DNA from: JBFMFB01 sp040752115
GTDB lineage: Bacteria; Pseudomonadota; Gammaproteobacteria; Burkholderiales; Sulfuricellaceae
Direction of reading: 5' to 3'
DNA length: 51,659 nt
Assembly (NCBI GenBank): GCA_040752115.1
Contig: JBFMFB010000015.1
Span: forward strand, 1-51,659
The translations under genes and the position numbers were made by a program. Positions 34,938-43,171 of this stretch are shown one piece after another. The notes under the pieces were generated by a model. The model was not told the origin of the DNA. It did not search any database and saw only the letters and a program-made list of their open reading frames with translations. The number at the start of each line of letters is the position of its first letter. Position 1 is the stretch's first letter.

Positions 34938-35893
34938 TTCGTTTTCGCCTCGAAACTGGCATAGGCATTGACGATATGCTGCACCAGCGGATGCCGCACC
35001 ACATCCTCGGACTGGAATACGGTAAAGGCAATGCCGCGCACTTTGCCCAGCACCTCCTGCACGTCCGCCAGGCCGCTCCTCTGGCCGCGCGCCAGATCGG
35101 TCTGGGTGATGTCGCCGGTAATCACCGCCTTGGTGCCGAAGCCGATGCGCGTGAGGAACATTTTCATCTGCTCCGGCGTGGTGTTCTGCGCTTCGTCCAG
35201 AATGATGAAGGAGTGGTTGAGTGTGCGCCCGCGCATGTAGGCGAGCGGCGCGATCTCGATGGCACCGCGCTCGAACAGCTTGCCGACGCGGTCGAAGCCC
35301 ATCAGATCGTAGAGGGCGTCGTAGAGGGGGCGCAGGTAGGGATCCACTTTCTGCGCCAGGTCGCCGGGCAGGAAGCCAAGCCGCTCGCCCGCTTCCACCG
35401 CCGGGCGCACCAACACGATGCGCTTGACCAGATCGCGCTCCAGGGCGTCCACTGCACTCGCCACCGCAAGATAGGTCTTGCCGGTGCCCGCCGGCCCGAT
35501 GCCGAACGTGATGTCGTGCTCCTGTATCTGGCGCAAATATTGGCTCTGGCGCGGAGTGCGTCCGCGCAAATCGGCCTTGCGCGTCATCAGCACCGGGACC
35601 GTGCCGGTTGCCGTTTCGTCGTTGCCGCCGCGGCCGATCTCGATCAGGCCGAGCTGGATATCGTCAATGCTGATCGGCGCGCCGGCCTGGTCGTAGAACC
35701 GCCTGAGGGCTTCAGCCGCAAGCCGGGTCTGCCCGGACTTTCCGGTCAGGCTGAAGCGCTCGCCGCGGCGGGAGATGCCGACATCCAGCGCGGTTTCGAT
35801 CTGGCGCAGGTTCTCGTCCAGCGCCCCGCACAGGTTGGCCAGGCGAGGATTGTCCACCGGCGTGAAGGCGATTTCGACAGGCTTCGGGCTCAA
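34934..35893 (-). CDS. phoH: PhoH-like ATPase/RNA helicase-type protein
   Basis: 319-aa PhoH (YbeZ) family protein: an N-terminal KH-like segment and a P-loop domain with GPAGTGKTYLA, then FIILDEAQNTTPEQMKMFLTR (shown as Walker B DEAQNT) and GDITQTDL. It partners YbeY in rRNA processing. The start is a TTG that overlaps the miaB stop (TTGA), an uncommon codon but fixed by the tight gene junction and the family N-terminus. Confidence 0.94.
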   Translation of the reverse strand: MSPKPVEIAFTPVDNPRLANLCGALDENLRQIETALDVGISRRGERFSLTGKSGQTRLAAEALRRFYDQAGAPISIDDIQLGLIEIGRGGNDETATGTVPVLMTRKADLRGRTPRQSQYLRQIQEHDITFGIGPAGTGKTYLAVASAVDALERDLVKRIVLVRPAVEAGERLGFLPGDLAQKVDPYLRPLYDALYDLMGFDRVGKLFERGAIEIAPLAYMRGRTLNHSFIILDEAQNTTPEQMKMFLTRIGFGTKAVITGDITQTDLARGQRSGLADVQEVLGKVRGIAFTVFQSEDVVRHPLVQHIVNAYASFEAKTK

Positions 35894-37218
35894 GATACGA
35901 CCACTTCGCCGCGGAGCGAATGAGGCAGCGCGGCAGTAATGGTTACCTCCACGAATTGTCCGGCGAGGCGCGGCTGGCCGGCGAAGTTCACCACCCGGTT
36001 GTTGGCGGTGCGTCCGAACAGCTCGCCTTGATCTTTCCGGGACGCGCCTTCCACCAAAATGCGCTGCACCGTCCCCACCATGTCGCGGCTGATGGCTTGC
36101 GCCTGCTCCTCGATTTTCGCCTGCAACCGCATCAGGCGTTCGAGCTTCACCTCGTGCGGCGTGGTGTCGGGCAGCTCTGCCGCCGGCGTACCGGGGCGCG
36201 GACTATAGATGAAACTGAAGCTGGCATCGAAACCGACCTCTTCGACGAGCTTCATGGTCGCCTCGAAGTCGGCATCGGTCTCGCCAGGGAAGCCGACGAT
36301 GAAATCCGTGGAGATCGAAATGTCCGGCCGCGCGGCGCGCAGTTTGCGGATTTTCGATTTGTATTCGAGCGCGGTATAGCCGCGCTTCATCGCGGCCAGC
36401 ACGCGGTCCGAACCGGACTGCACCGGCAAATGCAGGAAGCTCGCCAGCTTCGGGATGGCGGCGTAGGCCTCGATCAGGCTCGGAGAAAATTCGACCGGGT
36501 GGGAAGTGGTAAAACGCAGGCGCTCGATGCCGGGGATTTCCGCCAGATAATGCAGCAGCAGCGCGAGATCGGCGGTTTCGCCGTCGTGCATCCGGCCGCG
36601 GTAGGCGTTCACGTTCTGCCCCAGCAGGGTGATTTCTTTCACGCCCTGCGCCGCCAGCTGCGCCGCTTCCGCGATCACGTCGTCGAACGGGCGCGACACT
36701 TCCGCGCCGCGGGTGTAGGGCACGATGCAATAGGAGCAGTATTTGCTGCAGCCTTCCATCACCGAAACGAAAGCACTCACGCCTTCCACCCGCGCTTCGG
36801 GCAGGTGGTCGAACTTTTCGATCTCGGGAAAAGAAATATCCACCTGGGAACGGCCGCTCGCCCGCCGCGCATCGATCATCTGCGGCAGGCGATGCAGCGT
36901 CTGCGGCCCGAACACCACATCCACATAGGGCGCCCGCTTCAGGATGGCGTCGCCCTCCTGGCTCGCCACGCAGCCGCCGACGCCGATGATCAATTCCGGC
37001 TTGAGCTGCTTGAGCGACCTCCACCGGCCAAGCTGGTGAAACACCTTTTCCTGCGCCTTTTCGCGCACCGAGCAGGTGTTGAGCAGCAGCACGTCGGCTT
37101 CTTCCGGATTATCCGTGGCCTCGATGCCTTTTTCCGCGCGCAGCACGTCCGCCATCTTGGCCGAGTCGTACTCGTTCATCTGGCAGCCGAAGGTCTTGAT
37201 GAAAAGTTTTTTCGCCAC
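35890..37218 (-). CDS. miaB: tRNA-2-methylthio-N6-dimethylallyladenosine synthase MiaB
   Basis: 442-aa radical-SAM methylthiotransferase acting on i6A37 of tRNAs. The N-terminal auxiliary cluster cysteines are in TFGCQMNEYDS, NTCSVREKA and GVGGCVAS; the radical-SAM motif is EGCSKYCSYCIVP. A C-terminal TRAM domain follows (ILVEGASRKDQGELFGRT). Normal length. The start is GTG at 37218, 9 nt after a small secreted-protein gene on the same strand. Confidence 0.97.
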   Translation of the reverse strand: MAKKLFIKTFGCQMNEYDSAKMADVLRAEKGIEATDNPEEADVLLLNTCSVREKAQEKVFHQLGRWRSLKQLKPELIIGVGGCVASQEGDAILKRAPYVDVVFGPQTLHRLPQMIDARRASGRSQVDISFPEIEKFDHLPEARVEGVSAFVSVMEGCSKYCSYCIVPYTRGAEVSRPFDDVIAEAAQLAAQGVKEITLLGQNVNAYRGRMHDGETADLALLLHYLAEIPGIERLRFTTSHPVEFSPSLIEAYAAIPKLASFLHLPVQSGSDRVLAAMKRGYTALEYKSKIRKLRAARPDISISTDFIVGFPGETDADFEATMKLVEEVGFDASFSFIYSPRPGTPAAELPDTTPHEVKLERLMRLQAKIEEQAQAISRDMVGTVQRILVEGASRKDQGELFGRTANNRVVNFAGQPRLAGQFVEVTITAALPHSLRGEVVVS

Positions 37219-37227
37219 GCTCGATAT

Positions 37228-37599
37228 TTACTGCTGGCCCAGCCGGTTTTGCTCTTCCGGCGTCAGCAACCATACCTGGAACAGCTCTCCCTGGGAGTCG
37301 AGCCGGTAATAGACCCTGGCGGTCTGGGGGAGGGCGCCGGACACGATGGTGCGGTTGGATTGGTCGTAAATGCGCAGGCCCGGGGAAAACCGGTATGTTT
37401 TGTCGCCGATCCTGGCCTGGGAATGCTCGTGCCCCGCCAGTATCCCCGTGCTGCCGCCCGGCGGCAGAATCCTGTCGGCATGAGCCGAAAGGGCGAACAC
37501 CAACCCCGTCAGCACGACCGGCCATTTCCACGCAGCGCCTTTGCCGTTCTGGGCAACGCAGCGGTTCGGCCTGGGCTGGATTTTACGAGGGGATGGCAT
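37228..37599 (-). CDS. small secreted hypothetical protein
   Basis: 123 aa; family not recognised. A basic N-terminus and a hydrophobic stretch (VVLTGLVFALSAHA) predict export with cleavage after residue 41 or so, leaving about 80 residues. The mature part is rich in short strands (KTYRFSPGLRIYDQ, ARVYYRLDSQGELFQVWLLTPEE). The signal peptide begins late, so a downstream start is possible, but I see no ATG for it. It lies upstream of miaB on the same strand and probably in the same transcript. Confidence 0.6.
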   Translation of the reverse strand: MPSPRKIQPRPNRCVAQNGKGAAWKWPVVLTGLVFALSAHADRILPPGGSTGILAGHEHSQARIGDKTYRFSPGLRIYDQSNRTIVSGALPQTARVYYRLDSQGELFQVWLLTPEEQNRLGQQ

Positions 37600-37622
37600 A
37601 CCGAAATCGGCAATAAGGAAAA

Positions 37623-37698
37623 TGGTGGCGAATCAGGGATTTGAACCCCGGACCAATGGATTATGATTCCACTGCTCTAACCACTGAGCTAATTCGCC
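37623..37698 (-). tRNA. tRNA-Ile2 (CAU anticodon)
   Basis: 76 nt with encoded CCA. Acceptor GGCGAAT/ATTCGCC, D-arm GCTCAGTGGTTAGAGC, anticodon loop ATCATAA with CAU, T-arm CGGGG-TTCAAAT-CCCTG. The D-arm and the AATCC...TTGGTC pattern match tRNA-Ile with a lysidine-modified CAU better than elongator Met. Confidence 0.8.
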
Positions 37699-37804
37699 AC
37701 GGAAGGGATGCTATTTTTGCGTTTCGACGCGCTTTTGTCAAGCTGTCCGCGCACCAATTCCTGGACGTTCCGGTCGAAATCCGGTATGCTTGTCGGTTCG
37801 TTAC

Positions 37805-37881
37805 GCGCCCGTAGCTCAGTTGGATAGAGTGTTGGTTTCCGAAGCCAAAGGTCACAGGTTCGACTCCTGTCGGGCGCGCCA
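37805..37881 (+). tRNA. tRNA-Arg (CCG)
   Basis: 77 nt with encoded CCA. Acceptor GCGCCCG/CGGGCGC, anticodon loop TTCCGAA (CCG, reads CGG), T-arm ACAGG-TTCGACT-CCTGT. Divergent from tRNA-Ile2, 106 bp away. Confidence 0.95.
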
Positions 37882-37901
37882 TCTCCCTTTCTCCCCCCCG
37901 G

Positions 37902-38993
37902 TTAGACGTTGAAGCGGAAGTGCATGACATCGCCATCCCGCACCACATACTCCTTGCCTTCCAGGCGCATCTTCCCGGCCTCCTTGGCACCCTGCTCGCC
38001 CTTGCAGGCGACGAAATCGTCGAAGCCGATCACTTCGGCCCGGATGAAGCCGCGCTCGAAATCGGTATGGATCACGCCCGCCGCCTGCGGCGCAGTATCG
38101 CCGACGTGAATGGTCCAGGCGCGCACCTCTTTCACACCGGCAGTGAAGTAGGTCTGCAAGCCGAGCAGCTTGTAGGCCGCGCGGATAACGCGGTTCAAAC
38201 CGGGCTCCTCGAGCCCCATGTCGGCGAGAAACACCTTCTTGTCGGCCTCGTCGAGGTCGGCGATCTCCCCTTCGATGGCGGCGCAGATCGCCACCACCGG
38301 CGCGCCTTCGCGCGCTGCCAGCTCTTCCACCCGAGCCAGATGGGGATTGTTGGTGAAACCGCCCTCGTCCACGTTGGCGATGTACATGGTGGGCTTCATG
38401 GTGAGCAGGCACAGCGGCTTGAGCAGTGCAGCTTCTTCCTTGTCCAGCTTCAGGCTGCGGGCGGGCTGCCCCTGATTCAAGGTGGTGCGCGCCCTTTCCA
38501 GCAGCGCCATCAGGCGCACCGCCTCCTTGTCGCCGGACTTGGCCAGCTTGCCGGTGCGCAGCACCGCCTTTTCGACCGTCTCCAGGTCTGCCAGGGCGAG
38601 CTCGGTGTTGATCACCTCGATGTCGGAGATCGGATCGACCTTGCCCGCCACATGCACGACATCGACATTCTCGAAGCAGCGCACCACATGCGCGATGGCA
38701 TCGGTCTCCCGGATGTTGGCCAGAAACTGGTTGCCCAGCCCCTCGCCCTTGGAGGCCCCCGCCACCAGCCCGGCGATGTCCACGAACTCCATGATCGCAT
38801 GCTGCACCTTCTGCGGCTTGACGATCTCGGACAGCGCCTCGACCCGAGGGTCGGGCACCTCGACGATGCCGACATTCGGTTCGATGGTGCAGAAGGGATA
38901 GTTCTCCGCCGCAATCCCGGCGTGGGTGATGGCGTTGAACAGGGTGGACTTGCCGACGTTGGGCAGGCCGACGATACCGCATTTGAGGCTCAT
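37902..38993 (-). CDS. ychF: ribosome-binding ATPase YchF
   Basis: 363-aa Obg-family ATPase that binds ribosomes and takes part in stress responses. The P-loop is GLPNVGKS (9-16); the switch regions (EFVDIAGLVAGASKGEGLGN) and NVDEGG, the YchF-specific NKxD replacement, are visible. The C-terminal TGS domain ends with GKEYVVRDGDVMHFRFNV. The ATG at 38993 is chosen; a TTG 12 nt upstream is less likely. It lies downstream of pth on the same strand. Confidence 0.97.
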   Translation of the reverse strand: MSLKCGIVGLPNVGKSTLFNAITHAGIAAENYPFCTIEPNVGIVEVPDPRVEALSEIVKPQKVQHAIMEFVDIAGLVAGASKGEGLGNQFLANIRETDAIAHVVRCFENVDVVHVAGKVDPISDIEVINTELALADLETVEKAVLRTGKLAKSGDKEAVRLMALLERARTTLNQGQPARSLKLDKEEAALLKPLCLLTMKPTMYIANVDEGGFTNNPHLARVEELAAREGAPVVAICAAIEGEIADLDEADKKVFLADMGLEEPGLNRVIRAAYKLLGLQTYFTAGVKEVRAWTIHVGDTAPQAAGVIHTDFERGFIRAEVIGFDDFVACKGEQGAKEAGKMRLEGKEYVVRDGDVMHFRFNV

Positions 38994-39023
38994 GGTGCAT
39001 TGCAAGGGGGGCCGGAACGCGGC

Positions 39024-39620
39024 TTACCCCCTGGCTTCTCCTTTCGGTTTGGTGTGCAGTTTCAACATGACGGCGGAAAAGTCGCCGTCCAGCAGTTGCG
39101 GCAACAGCATCAGGCTCTGCCTGATCGTGTCCTCAATCGCGACCTGCTCCTCGCGGCGCGGCGCGCTCAGCACGTAGTTCGAAACCTCGCTGCGCTCGCC
39201 GGGATGACCGATGCCCAGCCGCAGACGCCAGAATTCCGGCGTCTTGAGGTGGGCGACAATGTCCTTCAGCCCGTTATGTCCGCCGTGCCCGCCGCCTTTC
39301 TTCAGGCGCACGCTGCCTGGCGGCAGGTCCAGTTCGTCGTGCACCACCAGGATTTCTTCCGGCGCGATTTTGTAATAGGCTGCCAGCGTCGCCACCGAAC
39401 GTCCGCTGTGATTCATGAAGGTCTGCGGTTCGAGCAGCCACAGCTCGCGGGCGGCATGGGAAATACGCACGGCCAAGCCGTGGAAACGGCTTTCCGGCCT
39501 CAGTTGCGCCTTTTCCTGCGCGACCAGGGCATCCACCCACCAGCAACCCACGTTGTGGCGGGTCGCTTCGTATTCCCGGCCGGGATTCCCCAGCCCTACG
39601 ATCAGCCGTATTCCGGACAT
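39024..39620 (-). CDS. pth: peptidyl-tRNA hydrolase
   Basis: 198-aa enzyme that releases stalled peptides from tRNA. Key sites are LIVGLGNPGREYEATRHNVG, with the catalytic His, then PQTFMNHSGRSV, VHDELDLPPG and GGGHGGHNGLKDI. Normal length. The ATG sits directly against a 217-bp palindromic element whose end supplies the likely ribosome-binding site (AGAGG). Gene order prs-rplY-pth-ychF is conserved. Confidence 0.97.
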   Translation of the reverse strand: MSGIRLIVGLGNPGREYEATRHNVGCWWVDALVAQEKAQLRPESRFHGLAVRISHAARELWLLEPQTFMNHSGRSVATLAAYYKIAPEEILVVHDELDLPPGSVRLKKGGGHGGHNGLKDIVAHLKTPEFWRLRLGIGHPGERSEVSNYVLSAPRREEQVAIEDTIRQSLMLLPQLLDGDFSAVMLKLHTKPKGEARG

Positions 39621-39837
39621 CTAGGGAACCTCTGCAAAAGCTACTGCGCACCCCGATCGCGGTGTCGCATGCTCGCTCACTCCTCGCCTATCCATTTGAT
39701 ATGTAGCTTCCGCCGCTCTGTCGGGCTTAACTTCGCCATGCGAAGTTAGCGTGCGCTGAAACTTCGTTTCCTCGTCGTTCGCTGCGCGGCTCCTGGCGCT
39801 CGGGGTTGCTCGCGACACTTTTTCAGAGGCTCCCTAG
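39621..39837. repeat. 217-bp intergenic repeat element with terminal inverted repeats
   Basis: Ends are CTAGGGAACCTCTGCAAAAG (39621-39640) and, inverted, CTTTTTCAGAGGCTCCCTAG (39818-39837), matching at 18 of 20 positions. The interior contains a hairpin around AACTTCGCATGGCGAAGTT. No gene. It lies between rplY and pth and touches the pth start codon. Confidence 0.7.
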
Positions 39838-39866
39838 CCGTTCCGTTTCCGTTGTGGCCAAAAATT

Positions 39867-39901
39867 AAAAAAGCCCGCCAACTGAACACTGACGGGCTTT
39901 T
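39867..39901 (-). terminator. rho-independent terminator of rplY
   Basis: Stem GCCCGTC/GGCGGGC around a 15-nt loop, with A and T runs on both sides; it can work in either direction. It lies just after the rplY stop. Confidence 0.75.
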
Positions 39902-39923
39902 CCAGCGTTTGCCGCAGGCCGGC

Positions 39924-40559
39924 TTACGCTTTGGGCGCCTCGGCTGCAGGAGCAGGAGCGGCGGGGGCCGCCTCTTCTTCCCCGGCGCCGCCGCGCGGCA
40001 TCAGGATCGTCGCCACAGCCAGGTCTTCGCCCTTGTTCAGGGCGATCAGCTCCACTCCCTTGGGCAGCTTCAGCTCGGACAGGTGGATCGAGTGGCCGGC
40101 CGTCAGGTTGCCCAGATCCACTTCGATGAATTCGGGCAGATTCTTGGGCAGGCAGCTTACCTCCACATCCATCATGATGTGGCTGATGTTGCCGCCGGTC
40201 AGCTTCACGCCCGGCGCGACGTCTTCGTTCACGAAGTGCAGCGGCACTTTCATGTGAATCTTCTCGTTCTGGCTGACGCGCTGGAAATCCACGTGCATCA
40301 CGAGCTGCTTGTAGGGATGCATCTGGTAATCGCGCAGCAGCACCTGCTCCTTCTTGCCGCCCACGTTGAGCGTCAGGATCGAGGCATGGAACGCCTCGTT
40401 GCGCAGCTTGTGGAAAATATCGTTGTGATCCAGCTCGATGGCGGCGGCATCCTTGCCGGCACCGTACAGCACCGCCGGAACCTTGCCGGCATGGCGAAGG
40501 CGGCGGCTCGCACCCGTTCCCTGCACCGTGCGCGGATTTGCGCTGATTTCGATTTGCAT
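39924..40559 (-). CDS. rplY: 50S ribosomal protein L25/general stress protein Ctc
   Basis: 211-aa long form: an N-terminal L25 5S-rRNA-binding domain (MQIEISANPRTVQGTGASRR, then KVPAVLYG), a C-terminal TL5-type domain (VEVSCLPKNLPEFIEVDL) and an acidic/Ala-Pro-rich tail from about residue 190. The ATG at 40559 is chosen by the family N-terminus, with GGAGC upstream. It lies between prs and pth. Confidence 0.96.
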   Translation of the reverse strand: MQIEISANPRTVQGTGASRRLRHAGKVPAVLYGAGKDAAAIELDHNDIFHKLRNEAFHASILTLNVGGKKEQVLLRDYQMHPYKQLVMHVDFQRVSQNEKIHMKVPLHFVNEDVAPGVKLTGGNISHIMMDVEVSCLPKNLPEFIEVDLGNLTAGHSIHLSELKLPKGVELIALNKGEDLAVATILMPRGGAGEEEAAPAAPAPAAEAPKA

Positions 40560-40641
40560 TTTGTTGCTCCTAGGTAAAACACCGCCCGCGACCAGGCGGT
40601 GTGGTTGAACGCAGGCCGGAATATCCGGCTCCGCGAAAAAG

Positions 40642-41592
40642 CTATTCCATGAACAATGAGCTGACCGAATCCTCGCGGCTGATGCGCGAGATCGTCTCGG
40701 CCAGCAGCTCCGCAATGCTCAGCTGGCGGATGCGGCTACAGGCTTTGGCAGCCTCGCCCAGCGGAATGGTGTCGGTCACCACCAGTTCGTCCAGCTCCGA
40801 ATTCATTATCCGTTCCACTGCGTTACCCGACAGCACCGGGTGAGTACAGTACGCGAGCACCCGCGCCGCGCCGTGCTGCTTCAACGCCGTGGCCGCCTCG
40901 CACAAGGTGTTGGCGGTATCCACCATGTCGTCCATGATGATGCAGGTGCGGCCCTTGACGTCGCCGATGATGTGCATCACCTTGGCCACGTTGGGCTTGG
41001 GCCGGCGCTTGTCGATGATCGCCAGGTCGGACTCCAGCCGCTTGGCCAGCGCCCGGGCGCGCACCACGCCGCCGACGTCGGGGGAGACCACCACCAGGTT
41101 CTGGTAGTTGTTCTTCCACACGTCGGAAAGCAGGATCGGCGCGGCATAGATGTTGTCCACCGGAATGTCGAAAAACCCCTGAATCTGATCGGAGTGCAGA
41201 TCCATGGTCAGCAGCCGGTCCACCCCTGCGCTGGTGAGCATGTTCGCCACCACCTTAGCGGTGATCGCCACCCGCGCCGAGCGCGGCCGGCGGTCCTGGC
41301 GGGCATAGCCGAAATACGGAATGGCTGCGGTGATGCGCCCGGCGGAGGCGCGTTTCAGGGCATCCACCATCACCATCACTTCCATCAGCGTGTCGTTGGT
41401 CGGCCGGCAGGTCGATTGCAGCACGAACACATCCTTGCCGCGGACATTCTCGAGAATCTCGACCATCACCTCGCCGTCGCTGAACCGCCCGACGGACGCG
41501 CGCCCCAAATGGATATTGAGGTGCTGCACCACATCCTCGGCAAGCTTGGGATTTGCGTTGCCGGTAAAAACCATCATGCTGCCGTACGCCAC
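40642..41592 (-). CDS. prs: ribose-phosphate pyrophosphokinase
   Basis: 316-aa PRPP synthetase. Conserved sites are MVFTGNANPKLAE, RFSDGEVMVEI, DLHSDQIQGFFDIPVDN and the PRPP-binding loop CIIMDDMVDTANTL. Normal length. It starts with GTG. It follows tRNA-Gln on the same strand; in many relatives ispE lies upstream of this tRNA, but not here. Confidence 0.97.
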   Translation of the reverse strand: MAYGSMMVFTGNANPKLAEDVVQHLNIHLGRASVGRFSDGEVMVEILENVRGKDVFVLQSTCRPTNDTLMEVMVMVDALKRASAGRITAAIPYFGYARQDRRPRSARVAITAKVVANMLTSAGVDRLLTMDLHSDQIQGFFDIPVDNIYAAPILLSDVWKNNYQNLVVVSPDVGGVVRARALAKRLESDLAIIDKRRPKPNVAKVMHIIGDVKGRTCIIMDDMVDTANTLCEAATALKQHGAARVLAYCTHPVLSGNAVERIMNSELDELVVTDTIPLGEAAKACSRIRQLSIAELLAETISRISREDSVSSLFME

Positions 41593-41657
41593 GGTAGTTC
41601 CCTATCGTGAAACAAAAAACCGCAGGGGCGGGGTTTGACGCCCGCCCCTGCAAAAAC

Positions 41658-41732
41658 TGGCTGGGGAGGTAGGGATCGAACCTACGAATGCCGGAATCAA
41701 AATCCGGTGCCTTACCACTTGGCGACTCCCCA
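41658..41732 (-). tRNA. tRNA-Gln (UUG)
   Basis: 75 nt with encoded CCA. Acceptor TGGGGAG/CTCCCCA, anticodon arm CCGGA-TTTTGAT-TCCGG with UUG, T-arm GTAGG-TTCGATC-CCTAC. Located upstream of prs as in many Betaproteobacteria. Confidence 0.96.
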
Positions 41733-41864
41733 ATTTGTCCGGTTGACCCCGCCCGAAATGGGGGCAAATCAACTAAGCGCGAGATTCTAGCATAGCTGCA
41801 GCACGAATGGAACAGCCGACGCCCGGCCCGCACACCGCCTGATCCGTACCGGATACGCGGCATT

Positions 41865-42734
41865 TCAGGCCGCCCATCTCCTTTCCATCAAACCGTGCAA
41901 CAACGGCAGCAGTATGATTTCCATCGCGTGCAAGGCCTTGCCGCCTGGGATCACGATGGAGTTGGGGCGGGACATGAATGAATCGGGAATCATCTTGAGC
42001 AGATAAGGAAAATCGATCCCCTTGGGGTAGCGGAAGCGGATCACCATCAGGCTTTCGTCGAGCGCGGGCACGTCACGGGCAATAAAAGGATTGGAAGTGT
42101 CGACGATCGGCACCCGCTGGAAATTGATGTGGGTGCGGGAAAACTGCGGCGTGATGTAGTGCACATAATCGTGCATGCGTTCCAGGATCGAGTGCGTGAC
42201 CGCCTCGCGGGAGTAGCCGCGGTCGTTGCAGTCCCGGTGGATTTTCTGGATCCATTCCAGATTGACGATGGGGGTGACCCCGATCAGGAGATCGACGTGC
42301 CTGGCGACATCGATCCCGGACGATACGAAACCGCCGTGCAATCCGTGGTAGAACAGAAGGTCGGTGCCTTCCGGAAAAGACTCCCAGGGCGTGAAGGTAC
42401 CGGGAGGCTGGTTGTATTTTGCTGCATCGGCCTCGCTATGAAGGTAAAGCCGATGCTCGCCCGTACCTTTTTCGCCGTATTCCTGAAATACGGCTTCCAG
42501 CTTGTCCAGCAGGTTTCCCTCCGGCCCGAAGTGCGTGATGACGCACTCGTCTTTCCGGCATGCCTCGACCGCTTTTTTCATTTCCTCGCGGTCGTAACGG
42601 TGGAAGCCGTCGCCCTGAACGATTACCGGTGTGACTTTTTCGCGCCAGAACAGGTGCTTGAACGCGATCGCAACCGGCTCCGCGCCGGCTCCGGAGGAGC
42701 CGGTGACTGCGATGATCGGGTGTTTTTTCGACAT
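41865..42734 (-). CDS. phosphoribulokinase homologue with altered catalytic residues
   Basis: 289 aa, the normal length of proteobacterial (class I) phosphoribulokinase, with the family sequence well kept: QFSRTHINFQRVP, VNLEWIQKIHRD, IDFPYLLKMI and IVIPGGKALHAMEIILLPL. Asp42 and the His/Arg of GDGFHRY, and the Lys/Arg residues of the sugar-phosphate site, are present. However, the P-loop is GSSGAGAEP where active enzymes have GSSGAGTTT, and FYHGLHGG has His130 where the Mg-binding glutamate is expected. ATP/Mg handling is therefore probably lost or changed. The ATG has GGGGGAG upstream. No RubisCO genes are in the window. It may be a regulatory or repurposed paralogue. Confidence 0.85.
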   Translation of the reverse strand: MSKKHPIIAVTGSSGAGAEPVAIAFKHLFWREKVTPVIVQGDGFHRYDREEMKKAVEACRKDECVITHFGPEGNLLDKLEAVFQEYGEKGTGEHRLYLHSEADAAKYNQPPGTFTPWESFPEGTDLLFYHGLHGGFVSSGIDVARHVDLLIGVTPIVNLEWIQKIHRDCNDRGYSREAVTHSILERMHDYVHYITPQFSRTHINFQRVPIVDTSNPFIARDVPALDESLMVIRFRYPKGIDFPYLLKMIPDSFMSRPNSIVIPGGKALHAMEIILLPLLHGLMERRWAA

Positions 42735-42889
42735 GAGCCAACTCCCCCTTTGGCAATTACCACCGTTGGAGCCTGCGTCGCTACGCTTGCCGTACCTTTG
42801 ATACTTTACACAGTTGCCCGCCTGCGGGCAAACCGGGTTTCCCGCGCTCCCGGGAAAGCTCGTCCTTATCAGACGAAGCCGTATCGTGA

Positions 42890-42935
42890 TGGTGGGTCTG
42901 CACGGACTTGAACCGTGGACCAAGGGATTATGAGT
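42890..42935 (-). pseudogene. 3' half of a tRNA(CAU) gene; left attachment site of the island
   Basis: On the minus strand ACTCATAATCCC...CAGACCCACCA is the 3' half of a tRNA: anticodon loop with CAU, T-arm CACGG-TTCAAGT-CCGTG, acceptor strand CAGACCC and CCA. Upstream of the anticodon loop the sequence stops being tRNA (from 42936). The 10-bp core GATTATGAGT (42926-42935) is the likely crossover. The lost 5' half should begin with GGGTCTG. Elongator tRNA-Met is the most likely original. Confidence 0.85.
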
Positions 42936-43000
42936 TACGAGGGCAGGCATTTTATCACGGTTAATCTGCGTTTATGTAACTTAATGGTCATTGATAAATC

Positions 43001-43102
43001 AACGAGTTAGCATGGCTTTTAATACTATGTGCTATTGCGTTAATTTACCTGCACTCGTTACACTGCTGTTACACGGACAGAAAGTAAGTCCGCGGAACGA
43101 GT
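43001..43102. repeat. AACGAGT repeats upstream of the integrase
   Basis: Three 7-bp sites, AACGAGT at 43001 and 43096 and its complement ACTCGTT at 43053, plus two GTTACAC copies (43057 and 43069). They may be arm-type sites for integrase or the excisionase. The integrase promoter must also lie in this stretch, but I cannot place it. Confidence 0.4.
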
Positions 43103-43171
43103 GAGGCCGGCGACTGCGCCAACAGTCCCGACCTCTGGTCAGCATCGCAACGTCTAAGAGGAAATGCCAAC

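Noticed and set aside
37920..39749. A 609-codon plus-strand frame across ychF and pth
   Set aside because: It covers two conserved minus-strand genes and has shadow-type composition.
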